Shown: positions 47,267 through 56,728, numbered from the stretch's first letter. The stretch: DNA of 64,000 bases from Ruminococcaceae bacterium UBA4871 (GCA_002399445.1 DHDR01000029.1:83375-147374), one strand, 5' to 3'. Program-made: numbers and translations. The notes: generated by a model not told the origin, from the letters alone.

Positions 47267-47385
47267 GTTGCTTGTTTGCATCAGGATTGAATGGTCTAAT
47301 CAAAACAGAACGGTGGGTGGTAAAATGAAGATTTGCATTGTAATGACTGGAATAGTTCAAAAAATATAAAACGCAGGAGGTTTTT

Positions 47386-48015
47386 ATGACTATTCCAGAT
47401 AAAAAAATCTATCCAAGGATGAACGACCCCCAAACAGTGTATTTAAATGCTGTTATTACAGATCCCAACATCATCGTCGGCGACTACACTATGTACAACG
47501 ACTTTGTTTCCGACCCCACGTTGTTTGAAAAGAACAACGTGTTATATCACTATCCTGTTAACCGAGACAGGCTGATTATCGGTAAGTTTTGTTCCATCGC
47601 CTGCGGAGCCAAGTTTATTTTCACCAGCGCCAACCATACGCTCCGATCACTTTCGACTTATCCCTTCCCGATATTTTTCGAAGAATGGGGATTGGAAAAA
47701 AGTCAAGTTGCGGCGGCATGGGACAACAAAGGCGACACAGTTATCGGGAATGACGTTTGGATCGGTTATGAAGCAGTGATGCTGTCCGGCGTTCATATCG
47801 GCGACGGTGCGATCATAGGAACAAGGGCCGTCGTGACAAAGGATGTGCCGCCGTATACAATTGTTGGCGGCGTTCCCGCAAAAGAAATCAGAAAACGTTA
47901 TGATGAAGACACGATTCGGAAATTGCTGCAAATCCAATGGTGGAACTGGCCTTTTGATAAGATACAGCAGTCCTTATCCCATATCATGAATGGAGAAGTG
48001 GATAAACTGCTATGA
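47386..48015 (+). CDS. Vat/CatB-type xenobiotic O-acetyltransferase
   Basis: A 209-residue left-handed beta-helix acetyltransferase. It has the Vat-family pattern: GDYTMYNDF, IGKFCSIACGAKFIFTSANH with the catalytic His, DVWIGYEAVMLSGVHIGDGAIIGTRAVV hexapeptide repeats and a WWNWPFDKI tail. Vat enzymes inactivate streptogramin A, CatB relatives chloramphenicol; many chromosomal relatives have unknown targets. AGGAGG precedes the ATG. Mobile-element debris on both sides suggests it was acquired. Activity on a drug is not proven by sequence. Confidence 0.88.
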   Translation: MTIPDKKIYPRMNDPQTVYLNAVITDPNIIVGDYTMYNDFVSDPTLFEKNNVLYHYPVNRDRLIIGKFCSIACGAKFIFTSANHTLRSLSTYPFPIFFEEWGLEKSQVAAAWDNKGDTVIGNDVWIGYEAVMLSGVHIGDGAIIGTRAVVTKDVPPYTIVGGVPAKEIRKRYDEDTIRKLLQIQWWNWPFDKIQQSLSHIMNGEVDKLL

Positions 48016-48066
48016 AATTATAGAGCAGAGTTGATAACATTAGGTTAACAAAATTACTATTGTGCA

Positions 48067-48098
48067 AGGGCAATCGAGAAATCGGTTGCTCTTTTTTG
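48067..48098 (+). terminator. terminator of the acetyltransferase gene
   Basis: Arms AGGGCAATCG (067-076) and CGGTTGCTCT (083-092) with two G-U pairs, followed by TTTTTT. Confidence 0.8.
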
Positions 48099-48125
48099 TG
48101 TACCAATGCAGAAAAGAAAAAAAAT

Positions 48126-48411
48126 TGAAACTTGTAATCAGTAAAAAGCCCTCTGTTGTCCAAAGCATTGCCGCCGTGATCGGCGCAAAGCCGCGCGGCG
48201 GCGGATTTTGGAGGGCGGCTGCTTTGTTTCATGGTGTCCCGGCCATCTCGCGGAGCTGGCAAGCGCCGACGCTTATGATAAAAAATACGCCAAATGGCAG
48301 CGGGAGAATTTGCCCATTCTGCCGGAAAGCCGGCGGTTCACCGTGGAGAAAGACAAACAGAAGCAGTTCGATATTCTCCGGGCTCTGATGTGCCGAGACG
48401 ATGTGGATCTT
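48126..48411 (+). pseudogene. topB: DNA topoisomerase III (topB) N-terminal fragment
   Basis: The plus strand reads KLVISKKPSVVQSIAAVIGA (the TopB start with its KPSVA motif), then after a one-frame shift GGCFVSWCPGHLAELASADA and YDKKYAKWQRENLPILPE ... DKQKQFDILRALM. It ends at a join with IS256 sequence at about 48412. Such topB genes are typical of integrative conjugative elements; only the N-terminal ~95 codons remain. Confidence 0.8.
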
Positions 48412-48690
48412 GCATTTCCGCGTGACCGTAAAGGTGAATTCAAACCACAGTTGATTCAGGAGCACCAGATCCGTATCAGCTAAGATATTGAGGAAAAGAT
48501 TTCATCCATGTATGCCAAGGGCATGACGACCAGTGATATAGAAGACCATATCCGAGATATCTACGGTTTGGAGGTGTCGGACACCATTGTCAGCCGGATT
48601 ACGGATAAGATTCTCCCTGTTGCAAAAGAATGGCAGCAACGGCCTTTGGAAATTGCTTATGCCGTAGTTTTCTTAGATGCCATCCACTTT
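48412..48690 (+). pseudogene. IS256-family transposase fragment
   Basis: Reading FPRDRKGEFKPQLIQEHQIRIS, TAA (48481-48483), DIEEKISSMYAKGMTTSDIE, then DIYGLEVSDTIVSRITDKILP and VFLDAIHF with the first catalytic Asp. Both ends are missing, and a CAA to TAA change explains the stop (QDIEEK in relatives). It is fused directly to the topB fragment, so an IS256 inserted into the element and both then decayed. Confidence 0.85.
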
Positions 48691-48851
48691 TGGTGTTTAC
48701 ACAAAAGATGGGATACACCCCCCATGCTCTGTCATATACGTTTTCGTTACTTCCTGTAATTGCTCTCGATAAATTTGTTCGTCATCGCAAATTGCATTGT
48801 CTTTTCCATTCCAGTTATCTCATGTAAAAATTTTATCATAACATCTGATAA

Positions 48852-48989
48852 ATGCCAATAAAAGACATCGTCGAAGAACGGGCTGTTGAGCCCGGAGAAT
48901 ACATTGTTGAATTTCAAGCGACCGTCCGCGCGGCGGCCAAGAAGTTTGGTGTTTCTAAAAGTACCGTACATACGGTAATAACAAAATAG
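48852..48989 (+). pseudogene. truncated duplicate of spoIIID
   Basis: Forty-five codons that match the 5' part of spoIIID (57538-57801) almost base for base from about 48866 to 48974, with four or five changes, then diverge right after the helix-turn-helix (KFGVSKSTVH) and end in TAG. The C-terminal recognition/dimer part is lost. It has no ribosome site. It marks a recent duplication and rearrangement inside the scar. Confidence 0.85.
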
Positions 48990-49033
48990 AACGCTTTTGT
49001 ATGGAGACCAAGTAAATCTGCGCATACAAAAAA

Positions 49034-49070
49034 CCGTACAGAAGGTTTCCTCTCCCTGTACGGCTTTTTT
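49034..49070 (+). terminator. intrinsic terminator
   Basis: Arms CCGTACAG (034-041) and CTGTACGG (056-063) followed by CTTTTTT. It belongs to no intact gene and may be left over from a lost neighbour. Confidence 0.75.
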
Positions 49071-49243
49071 GTGTTCATTGCTTCAGCATATATCTTGTGT
49101 ATTGCGTTTTCATGAACTTAAAAATTTGATTAAGAAGACCTGAGTGATCTTTCTCATTTTGTTAAGCGTAAGTTAAACCTTCATTAATTCTGTTGAAGTA
49201 ATGCCAATACTTTTTTAGTCTTCAGCATGAGATTATCTCCTAC

Positions 49244-50905
49244 TCAGTTTACTTTCCGAAACATAACATGGTCAATATTGCACCAATCGTTCGCACCTGC
49301 TTCTGTGTACAAACCAATTTCACATTGTCCATTGGTAACCTTAATATTGCTGACAGTAACCTTGCTCCACCCTGTATCACTAATCGGCAAAGGCGCATTC
49401 ATCTCATTACCATTGTAAGACTTTGCGTACAGCTGGCAAACTTTTTGTTTTCCCCTACGTTTCACCCATGCAGACAACGTATAAGTACCATTTTCCAACC
49501 CAGTTACTTTTTGATAAACTGATGCTTTGTATGCTTTGTTGTTCCAAAGCGACAAATTAAACTGTCCGCTGTAAGCAGCTGAAGATTCTATTTTGATTGT
49601 GCTACTGTCCACTCCGGTTTCCAACCAGACCTGCCACTGAGATGGAGAATTTGTATACCCATCTGCCTCGAAATCAGAATTTTGAATTAGATTCGGCGCT
49701 GGTTCGTTTAGACAGTTAATAGACTTCAAAGCATTCCCCTGAAAATCAAACAAAGTTAAATTATCCCACGGATTGGATAGAAAGCCATGATCATCAATAT
49801 ATGCTGCGCCCTCTTTAGTTCCCCAGTTTGCTCCTGCAACCGGGATCCAGTCCGGCTCCCAATAAAAAAAGCCCAATCCTCTGTCATTTGGTACATTAAG
49901 CAAAGTTGACTTTAAATCAGAAACGAACTTGGCCTGACCATCTGGAGAAGCAGGATATCCAGCCCTTTCTGCATCCTGTTCATTAAACGAACTTCCCAAT
50001 CCATCCCCGTCAGCTGTAGTCCAGCCATAGGCAGTTTCTACAATCAAAACATTCTTGTTGTACTTTTTACTGACCGCATTCATGTTGTACTGCAGTTCAT
50101 TGAGCGTTCCATGCCACATAGGATAATAGGTAAGCCCAATGATATTAAAATCGAGAGAAATCCCGCAATTCAGAATGCTGTCAAACCACCACTGGTACAA
50201 GGAATAGCTGCCTCCATTATCCAAGTGCAAAATGATTTTTGCACGATTGTCCGATGAATCTCTCACGCCAGAAATTGCTGACTGCAGAAGTTCTGCCAGC
50301 TTGGTGAAATCATTGTTTCCGCTGCCGACTTTTCCATCATCCCACAAAATTCCAGAGGAAATCTCATTCCCAAGCTGAACCATGTCAGGAATTACACCAT
50401 AGCTGCAAAAATCATTCATTGTAGATTTGACATAGGTATACAGCGTGGACTTTAACTTGCTGTAAGATAGATTCTCCCATGCCTTCGGCTTGCTTTGCGT
50501 TCCCGGGTCAGCCCAAAAATCGCTGAAATGAAAATCAATTAGCACTCTTAATCCTATTTTTTTTGCCCGCTGTGCCAAATGCAGCGTTGTATTAAAATCA
50601 TTGCCTCCGCCACCGTAACTTTTACCTTGCGCGTCATACGGATTTACCCACAATTTCAATCTCACATAATTTGCACCGTGATTTTTTAAAATCTGCATTG
50701 CATCTTTTTGTACCCCATTTTCATAATATTTTCCTCCACGTGTTTCAATCTCATTCAGCATGGAAACATCCACACCACGGATAAAATCATGATAAGGTGT
50801 AGAAGCTGCTGCAAACGCGCCTGTAGTCATAGAACAAACCACACCACAAACCAGTGCTGCGCCAACCAGTCTTTTGATGACTGAAAAACATTTCAACGAA
50901 ATCAT
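49244..50905 (-). CDS. secreted GH53 endo-beta-1,4-galactanase with C-terminal carbohydrate-binding domain
   Basis: A 553-residue enzyme. A signal peptide (cleavage near GAFA) is followed by a GH53 catalytic domain (about 45-395): FIRGVDVSMLNEIE, VRLKLWVNPYDAQG, LGNEISSG with the acid/base Glu and VETAYGW with the nucleophile Glu. The last ~150 residues (NLIQNSDFEADGY ...) form a jelly-roll like CBM61, which binds galactan. It cuts type I arabinogalactan outside the cell. It overlaps no partner but follows the MalG-type permease by 14 bases. Start at 50905 is favoured by the signal peptide; the ribosome site is weak. Confidence 0.9.
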   Translation of the reverse strand: MISLKCFSVIKRLVGAALVCGVVCSMTTGAFAAASTPYHDFIRGVDVSMLNEIETRGGKYYENGVQKDAMQILKNHGANYVRLKLWVNPYDAQGKSYGGGGNDFNTTLHLAQRAKKIGLRVLIDFHFSDFWADPGTQSKPKAWENLSYSKLKSTLYTYVKSTMNDFCSYGVIPDMVQLGNEISSGILWDDGKVGSGNNDFTKLAELLQSAISGVRDSSDNRAKIILHLDNGGSYSLYQWWFDSILNCGISLDFNIIGLTYYPMWHGTLNELQYNMNAVSKKYNKNVLIVETAYGWTTADGDGLGSSFNEQDAERAGYPASPDGQAKFVSDLKSTLLNVPNDRGLGFFYWEPDWIPVAGANWGTKEGAAYIDDHGFLSNPWDNLTLFDFQGNALKSINCLNEPAPNLIQNSDFEADGYTNSPSQWQVWLETGVDSSTIKIESSAAYSGQFNLSLWNNKAYKASVYQKVTGLENGTYTLSAWVKRRGKQKVCQLYAKSYNGNEMNAPLPISDTGWSKVTVSNIKVTNGQCEIGLYTEAGANDWCNIDHVMFRKVN

Positions 50906-50918
50906 CTCATTCCATAAT

Positions 50919-51761
50919 TTATTCTTTGACCCCACCGGCGGTCAAACCGTTTTGAATGTACTTTTGCAGCGCCATAAACAAAATCATAATCGGCAGTGAA
51001 GAAAGGACTGCAGCAGCTGCAAAAAGTGTCCAGTGTGCCGCAAATTGGTTGGAAATAAACGTTTGTAAACCAATCGCCAGCGTAAACTTGGAAGGTGACT
51101 GTAAAAACACAGAGGTAATTACAAATTCACTGTAGGTACTGATAAATGTAAACAGAAAAATGACCACAATTTCAGGCGCGGCAAGTGGCAGGATGATTTT
51201 TGTAAACGCCTGAAAATTCGTTGCGCCATCTACAAAAGCAGCTTCATCCAATTCCTTAGGAATGCCGTCTATATAAGATTTCAGCAGCCAAATGTTAAAT
51301 GCACTGCCGCCGGACAGTACCAAAATAACTGCCAGCAGATTATCTACCAGTCCGAAGTGGTAAATAATAATGTAATAGCCCGCCAAAGCCATGCTGTTTG
51401 GAAACACTTGCAGAACTAACAGCGTTTTCAAACCGTTCTTTTTGCCGGGAAAACGCATACGTGAAAACGCATACGCAGCAGTCGTAGTAAGCACCAGCTG
51501 AAGTGCAGACACACAGACACACAACAGCAGAGAATTGCAGATCCACCGGACAAAGTCGGTTTTCCCGAACAGCTTTACGTAGTTATCTACACCCACCTCA
51601 CTCGGCAGCAGGGAAGAGCGAAAGAAACTGTCACCCTTGGAAAAGGATGCGGCAACAATCCAGAGTACCGGGAAAATCATGAGTGCGATAAAGAACCAGA
51701 TGAACACCCGGCTGCACCACAGACCCGCACGGTCTGCCTTGGACATCATTCTGTGCTTCAT
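50919..51761 (-). CDS. CUT1-family permease, MalG/GanQ type
   Basis: A 280-residue permease with six helices, the EAA loop (ELDEAAFVDGATNFQAFTKIILPLAAP) and the end GLTAGGVKE. AAGGAGG lies before the ATG. It is downstream of the broken MalF-type permease and upstream of the secreted galactanase in the galactan operon. Confidence 0.91.
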   Translation of the reverse strand: MKHRMMSKADRAGLWCSRVFIWFFIALMIFPVLWIVAASFSKGDSFFRSSLLPSEVGVDNYVKLFGKTDFVRWICNSLLLCVCVSALQLVLTTTAAYAFSRMRFPGKKNGLKTLLVLQVFPNSMALAGYYIIIYHFGLVDNLLAVILVLSGGSAFNIWLLKSYIDGIPKELDEAAFVDGATNFQAFTKIILPLAAPEIVVIFLFTFISTYSEFVITSVFLQSPSKFTLAIGLQTFISNQFAAHWTLFAAAAVLSSLPIMILFMALQKYIQNGLTAGGVKE

Positions 51762-51762
51762 C

Positions 51763-52671
51763 TCAATTTTCCTCCTTAAATGTCCCTGACAGGTTCATGC
51801 TGAGTAATGTCAATCCGCCAACAATAATAAAGACAAAAACACTCAAAGTTGCGGAAAGGTCAAAGCGGTTTGACCACGTTGTCATTTTGTAAATCGTGCT
51901 TGCGAGAATGTCCGTACCGCCCGCAAACTGCGAACCGGGTACCGCCGGACCACCCTGCGTAATCATGTAGATATTTCCAAAGTTGTTGAAGTTTGACGCA
52001 AAAGTAGAAATTATCAGCGGGGTGGAAAGCCGGGTCAGCATGGGAAACGTGATTTTTCGGAAGCAGTCTCACCGGGAAGCCCCATCAATTTTTGCGGCTT
52101 CATAGTAAGTCGGTGATATTGCCTGCAGCCCGCCAAGACAAACGTTCATCATATACGGATAACCCAGCCATACATTAACAATAATCAGCGCAAAACGTGC
52201 CCAAAAAACATCTGTCAGCCATGGCATACCGGGAAGATGCATCATACGCAGCAGCGTATTAATGCCGCCGTATTGTTCATTCAACAAACCCTGCCACGCA
52301 AGGATGGCAATGGTAGCCGGCAGCGCCCATGGGATAATTAGAATAGAACGGTAAATTTTGGATTCCCTCATATGAGGGTTGTTCAGCAGCGTTGCCAGCA
52401 GCATTCCTACAAAATAGGAACCGGCTGTACTCAGCAGTGCAAATGCCAGCGTCCAGCCCAGCACGGAAAAGAACGCCGAACGAATTTCTCCACCCAATAC
52501 GGTCTGATAGTTCTTAAGGCCGATTGTTTCAAAAACATCTACATGATACATATTGTAATTCGTAAACGAAATGAAAACAGTAAAAATGATTGGCAGTATG
52601 GTAAAGAGCAGGATGGAAATCATAGAGGGAAATATGTATCCATACGCCCGGTAATCTGTATGTTTTTTCAT
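51763..52671 (-). pseudogene. CUT1-family permease, MalF/GanP type, with an in-frame TGA
   Basis: From the ATG at 52671 the frame encodes the permease to the EAA loop YEAAKIDGASR, then TGA (52069-52071), then continues in frame DCFRKITFPMLTRLSTPLII and to the end. In the family the residue after GASR is Trp (GASRWQQF), so a TGG to TGA change explains it. The rest is intact. A truncated protein would lack two helices and half the ATPase contact loop. Confidence 0.87.
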
Positions 52672-52706
52672 AGTCTTGCCTTTCTTGCGGGGGAAGCCTT
52701 TACTTC

Positions 52707-53954
52707 TTACTTACCGGAATTCATCAGAGAAATGCCATTTTTAACCTGCTTCTCAATGTTTTTTGCCGCGCTCTGCGCAGAAATACTTCCTTTGAGCAGC
52801 AGCTTCATATTATCGGAATATGGTGTCCAGACCTGCCCCAGTTCTGCTGCAGTCGGCATTGACTCTCCGTAGGAGATTTGTGTAATAAATGCCTTCGTGG
52901 TGTTATCCGAAGCAATCTTTTTCTGTGCAGCAAGCTGCGCCGGAATGCGGCCGCCTGCTTTGTAAAGGTCACTGACGGCATTCTTCGCCAAATACTCATA
53001 AAAATTCCAAACAGCTGCTTGCTTCTGTGATTTTGCACTGACGAAACCAACCTGCGTGCCAACCGGTGTGACAAAATTTTTGCCGTTCAGTTTCGGCATG
53101 GGTGCTACTGCGTAAGGCACATTTGCGGACTTAAATCCGTCTGTATCCCACGGCCCGCCAATGTAAAACGCAGTTTCACCGCTCTGGAAGCTGCTCTTCG
53201 AAAGGTCACTCGTCACATTTGCGGTAAGAAATTTGTCATCAGCAAGGCTCTTGATAAACTGATAGGCTTTCACTGCACCGTCATTGCCAAGCCCAATGTC
53301 CTGCGTATCATATTTGTTGTTGCTGTATTTGAAGATATAGCTGTTATATGCGCGCAAAAAACCGAGGTCATAATAAATACTGGTAGCTTCAAACTTAATG
53401 CCGCCGTTTTTCTTTGCTTGGGCAATCAGTTCGTCCCAAGTTACCGGTGCTTTCTGAATCTTCTTGGTATTGTAAAATAATGCGTTGGTTTCTACCGCGA
53501 TTGGCAGAGCATATTGTTTACCGTTTGCACAACATGCCTGCACAGCCGCCGGTGAATAGTCCGATTCCTGAAAGGTGCCGTTGGGTACTTCCTGCACCAG
53601 ACCTGCGGAAATGTAGCTTGCAAGCTGGTCATTCGCCATGCCGTAAACACCGTCCGGACCATCCGCACTCTTTGCCGCCTGCGTGAATTTCTGCAAGTCC
53701 GGTGTCTGATGAACTACATTGACGGTGTTGCCAGTCTCCTGTTCCCATTTTTTACCGTACTCCTGTAGGGTCTTTGTTTCGTTTTCCAGATTCGTCCAAA
53801 CGGTGATGGACTGTTTTTGTGCGGACGTCTGAGAACTTTCTGCCGCTTTTGCGGAAGAGGTAGCCGGACCACCCGCGGAAAATGTACAGCCGGACAAGAG
53901 AGTCGTGACTGCCAGCAAACCCGGCAGTGCAGCAGATAGAATTTTTCTTTTCAT
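52707..53954 (-). CDS. galacto-oligosaccharide-binding lipoprotein (MalE/GanO type)
   Basis: A 415-residue family 1 binding lipoprotein with lipobox (TLLSGC) and a Ser/Ala-rich linker. AAGGAG precedes the ATG. It belongs to the galactan operon with MalF/MalG-type permeases and two GH53 enzymes and would deliver galacto-oligosaccharides cut outside the cell. Confidence 0.91.
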   Translation of the reverse strand: MKRKILSAALPGLLAVTTLLSGCTFSAGGPATSSAKAAESSQTSAQKQSITVWTNLENETKTLQEYGKKWEQETGNTVNVVHQTPDLQKFTQAAKSADGPDGVYGMANDQLASYISAGLVQEVPNGTFQESDYSPAAVQACCANGKQYALPIAVETNALFYNTKKIQKAPVTWDELIAQAKKNGGIKFEATSIYYDLGFLRAYNSYIFKYSNNKYDTQDIGLGNDGAVKAYQFIKSLADDKFLTANVTSDLSKSSFQSGETAFYIGGPWDTDGFKSANVPYAVAPMPKLNGKNFVTPVGTQVGFVSAKSQKQAAVWNFYEYLAKNAVSDLYKAGGRIPAQLAAQKKIASDNTTKAFITQISYGESMPTAAELGQVWTPYSDNMKLLLKGSISAQSAAKNIEKQVKNGISLMNSGK

Positions 53955-53987
53955 GACAACTCACTCCTTTTTTATTTATAGATAGAG

Positions 53988-55070
53988 TTAAAAATCCCGA
54001 ATGGTTTTTAATACAGGAAGCGCATTCCCGTTAAAATCAAATACAGCCTGATTACACCACGAATTTCCTCCGGACGAATGATCCCCAATATAAGCCCGGC
54101 CGGCAGTGGTTGCCCATGTTGTTCCGCTCAGCGGAAGCCACGCCGGCTCCCAGTAAAAAAAGCCCCTACCATGTCCTTGTGGCACGTCCTGAATCACATG
54201 CATCAAGTCCCGCAGGAAATCCGCCTGCCCCTGCGGTGTGGGCGGATAAGAAGCGGTTTCCGCCAATTCCCGACTGAAAATCCCTGCGCCGTCGCAGGTT
54301 TTTTCAGTAAAGCCATAAGCCGTTTCCATAATCATAACATCTTTTCCATACCGTACACTGATGTCATTTAGATTTTGCTGCAAGTCTGTAAGCGTACCAT
54401 GCCAATAAGGATAATATGACAGCCCAATGATGTCAAAATCCAGTTCTTCTTTTGCTGCCCTATCAAACCAGCTGCGGTACAGTTCATGGTTGCCGCCATT
54501 ATCAAGATGCAAAATGACAGGCATATTGGGGTCACACGCTCGGGCCGCGGAAATACCTGCTTGAAGCAAACGACTCATTCCAGCGAAGTTTTGCTTTTCT
54601 TCTCCCAGTTTACCTTCCGGCCACAAAAATCCACTGGTCAGTTCGTTACCGATTTGAATCATGTCCGGCTGCAGATTTTGATCACACAGCTTTTGCAGCA
54701 CTCTCACAGTGAAATTATGTACAGCGTCTTCCAGCGCTTTCCCAGTCAGATTTGCCCATGCTTTTGGCTTCATCTGCTTCCCCGGATCTGTCCAAAAGTC
54801 ACTGTAATGAATATCCAGCAAAAACTGCATGCCGGCTTTTCGGATGCGCTTTGCCATTACCACCGTTTTTGCAAAATCATTTGTTCCGCCGCCATAGGGA
54901 CGCCCCACTGCGTCATAGGGATTGTTCCACAACCGCAGCCGTACCGCATTAATGCCGTAGCTTTTTAGGATACAGAGTAAGTCCTGTGCCTCACCTTTGT
55001 CACGGTACACCGCACCCGCCTGTTCAAGCTCCGGCAGCATAGAAATGTCAACGCCTTTCACAAACTTCAT
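53988..55070 (-). CDS. cytosolic GH53 galactanase
   Basis: A 360-residue GH53 domain alone: FVKGVDISMLPELEQAG, VRLRLWNNPYDAVG, IGNELTSGFLWPEG with the acid/base Glu and METAYGF with the nucleophile. It lacks a signal peptide and binding module, so it should cut imported galacto-oligosaccharides inside the cell. It is first in the operon, divergent from lacI. The start at 55070 has GGAAG eight bases upstream; ATG 55082 is an alternative. Confidence 0.88.
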   Translation of the reverse strand: MKFVKGVDISMLPELEQAGAVYRDKGEAQDLLCILKSYGINAVRLRLWNNPYDAVGRPYGGGTNDFAKTVVMAKRIRKAGMQFLLDIHYSDFWTDPGKQMKPKAWANLTGKALEDAVHNFTVRVLQKLCDQNLQPDMIQIGNELTSGFLWPEGKLGEEKQNFAGMSRLLQAGISAARACDPNMPVILHLDNGGNHELYRSWFDRAAKEELDFDIIGLSYYPYWHGTLTDLQQNLNDISVRYGKDVMIMETAYGFTEKTCDGAGIFSRELAETASYPPTPQGQADFLRDLMHVIQDVPQGHGRGFFYWEPAWLPLSGTTWATTAGRAYIGDHSSGGNSWCNQAVFDFNGNALPVLKTIRDF

Positions 55071-55099
55071 CAGCTCATCTTCCATCTTTAGAAAATATT

Positions 55100-55259
55100 T
55101 TATCAATTTATTAATAAATTCTTTACTATTAAATTATAATAATATTTTTTTAAATGTCAACCTTAAAATGTGAATATAGGCAAAAATATTTTTTAACAGT
55201 TCGGTAAATAATTTATTATTGACATAAGCATCATTTTAGTACTATGATTTAGTAAAAAG
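55100..55259. promoter_or_regulatory. divergent control region of the galactan locus
   Basis: Between the cytosolic galactanase and lacI lie a perfect 16-base palindrome AATTTATTAATAAATT (about 55102-55117) and, nearer lacI, two TTTAGTA words (55235 and 55249, the second TTTAGTAAAAA). Similar CAGTAAAT words flank the paralogous lacI gene. They are candidate operators, not proven. Confidence 0.5.
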
Positions 55260-55277
55260 TTTTCAAGGGGAATTCAC

Positions 55278-56267
55278 ATGGCTACCATTAAAGATATTGC
55301 ACAAAAAGCCGGCGTTTCCAGTTCAACCGTTTCGCGTGTGTTGAATTACGACAGCGATATTTCAGTAAATGAGGCAACAAAAGCTGCCATTTTTAGTGCA
55401 GCAGAAGAACTGCACTATAAAAAAAAGCAGTTCTTCCCGAAAATTGACCATGTAGCACTGCTCTACTGGCCGAAAACGCAGGAAGAACTGGAGGATGTTT
55501 ATTATCAGACACTGCTGCATGAAATTGAAAAGCAAGCACCAAAATACAACATTCAATTGACAAAGTACACCCGAAGCGACGGAATCCAAAATGTCAGCAG
55601 AGATATGCAGGCATTCATTGTAATCGGCTGGATGAATCACAAGGAAATCAAATACTTGAAAGAAATGACGTCTAACGGTATTTTCATCGGCACTTCTCCT
55701 GATGAAAGCACCTTTGATGCGGTGCGGCCAAACCTGGATTCTATTATTACCCAAATGGTCGATTATTTTATCAGTAGAGGGCATCAGAGTATCGGGTTTA
55801 TCGGTGCAACCGACTTTAATATTGATACGGAACAGCGTGCAATGGATGTGCGTGAATGGTCTTTCCGTGAAAGTGCAAAGTATTATCATCTTCTAAACGA
55901 AAACATGATTTTTATCGGTAACACGTTTTCTGTGAAGGAGGGCTACCGGCTGGCAGTTAAAGCCATTGAAGAGTTAGGTGACAAAATGCCAACCGCATTC
56001 TGCGTAGCAAGTGATGCTATGGCTGTGGGCGCCTTGCAGGCATTTAACGAAAAAGACTGGAAAATTCCAGAGCGTGTTGCGTTTTATAGCATTGATGACG
56101 TTAGTATTGCACGGTATGTTTCCCCGCCGCTCACAACCTTTCACATTGACATCCCGCTCATGTGTGAAACCGCGCTGCAGTTCTTGCAGGAGCGTGTGTT
56201 GAAAGGTCGCACCATCACCAAAACGACCTACATCAATGGCAAACCCGTTTTCCGAAAAAGCTGTTGA
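55278..56267 (+). CDS. LacI/GalR-type regulator of the galactan locus
   Basis: A 329-residue LacI-family protein starting MATIKDIAQKAGVSSSTVSRVLNYDSDISVN, with an effector domain that matches its paralogue at 41835-42833 over its full length. It diverges from the galactanase/importer operon and is its natural repressor. AAGGGGA precedes the ATG. The 3' end is followed almost at once by an IS3 scrap. Confidence 0.9.
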   Translation: MATIKDIAQKAGVSSSTVSRVLNYDSDISVNEATKAAIFSAAEELHYKKKQFFPKIDHVALLYWPKTQEELEDVYYQTLLHEIEKQAPKYNIQLTKYTRSDGIQNVSRDMQAFIVIGWMNHKEIKYLKEMTSNGIFIGTSPDESTFDAVRPNLDSIITQMVDYFISRGHQSIGFIGATDFNIDTEQRAMDVREWSFRESAKYYHLLNENMIFIGNTFSVKEGYRLAVKAIEELGDKMPTAFCVASDAMAVGALQAFNEKDWKIPERVAFYSIDDVSIARYVSPPLTTFHIDIPLMCETALQFLQERVLKGRTITKTTYINGKPVFRKSC

Positions 56268-56282
56268 ACGGTAAAGTAAATA

Positions 56283-56520
56283 GGGTACAGCAAAAGGCGG
56301 CAGGAAAAACCATTCGGGAAATAGCAGAAAGTTATGGCCTAAGCAAAAGGCAAATAAAAGACCGAGTCCCACGCCAGAATCACAAAGCTCGACAGATTGC
56401 CAACGGCTATATTCCGCATTCCAAAGGAAGGCCAAAAAAACATAGCAGACAAAGAAACACGCCATAACAACAAACTGGCCAAACTACGGATGGAAGTGGA
56501 AGTCCGTCGGATCTTCTGAT
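56283..56520 (+). pseudogene. IS3-type transposase OrfA remnant
   Basis: The frame AGKTIREIAESYGLSKRQIK ... NGYIPHSKGRPKK is the N-terminal helix-turn-helix of an IS3 OrfA; a frame change then gives ADKETRHNNKLAKLRMEVEV, the leucine-zipper part. The start is lost against the lacI end, and OrfB is missing. Confidence 0.65.
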
Positions 56521-56728
56521 GCACAGCAGGCATTCTAAAATCACACCTATGGCAAAGAGCGTGCAGGCGAAAAATTCACCTGCACGCTCTTTTAATTTTC
56601 TGCAAGGATTTCTTCATAAGAAACCTGCGAGACCAGTTTGAGCGCTTTCATTTCATCCGGATAGATGGAATGCTGCCCATCCCTCTATACGATGGTATGA
56701 TCTCAAAAAGGTCTTGTCCCTTGTCCGT

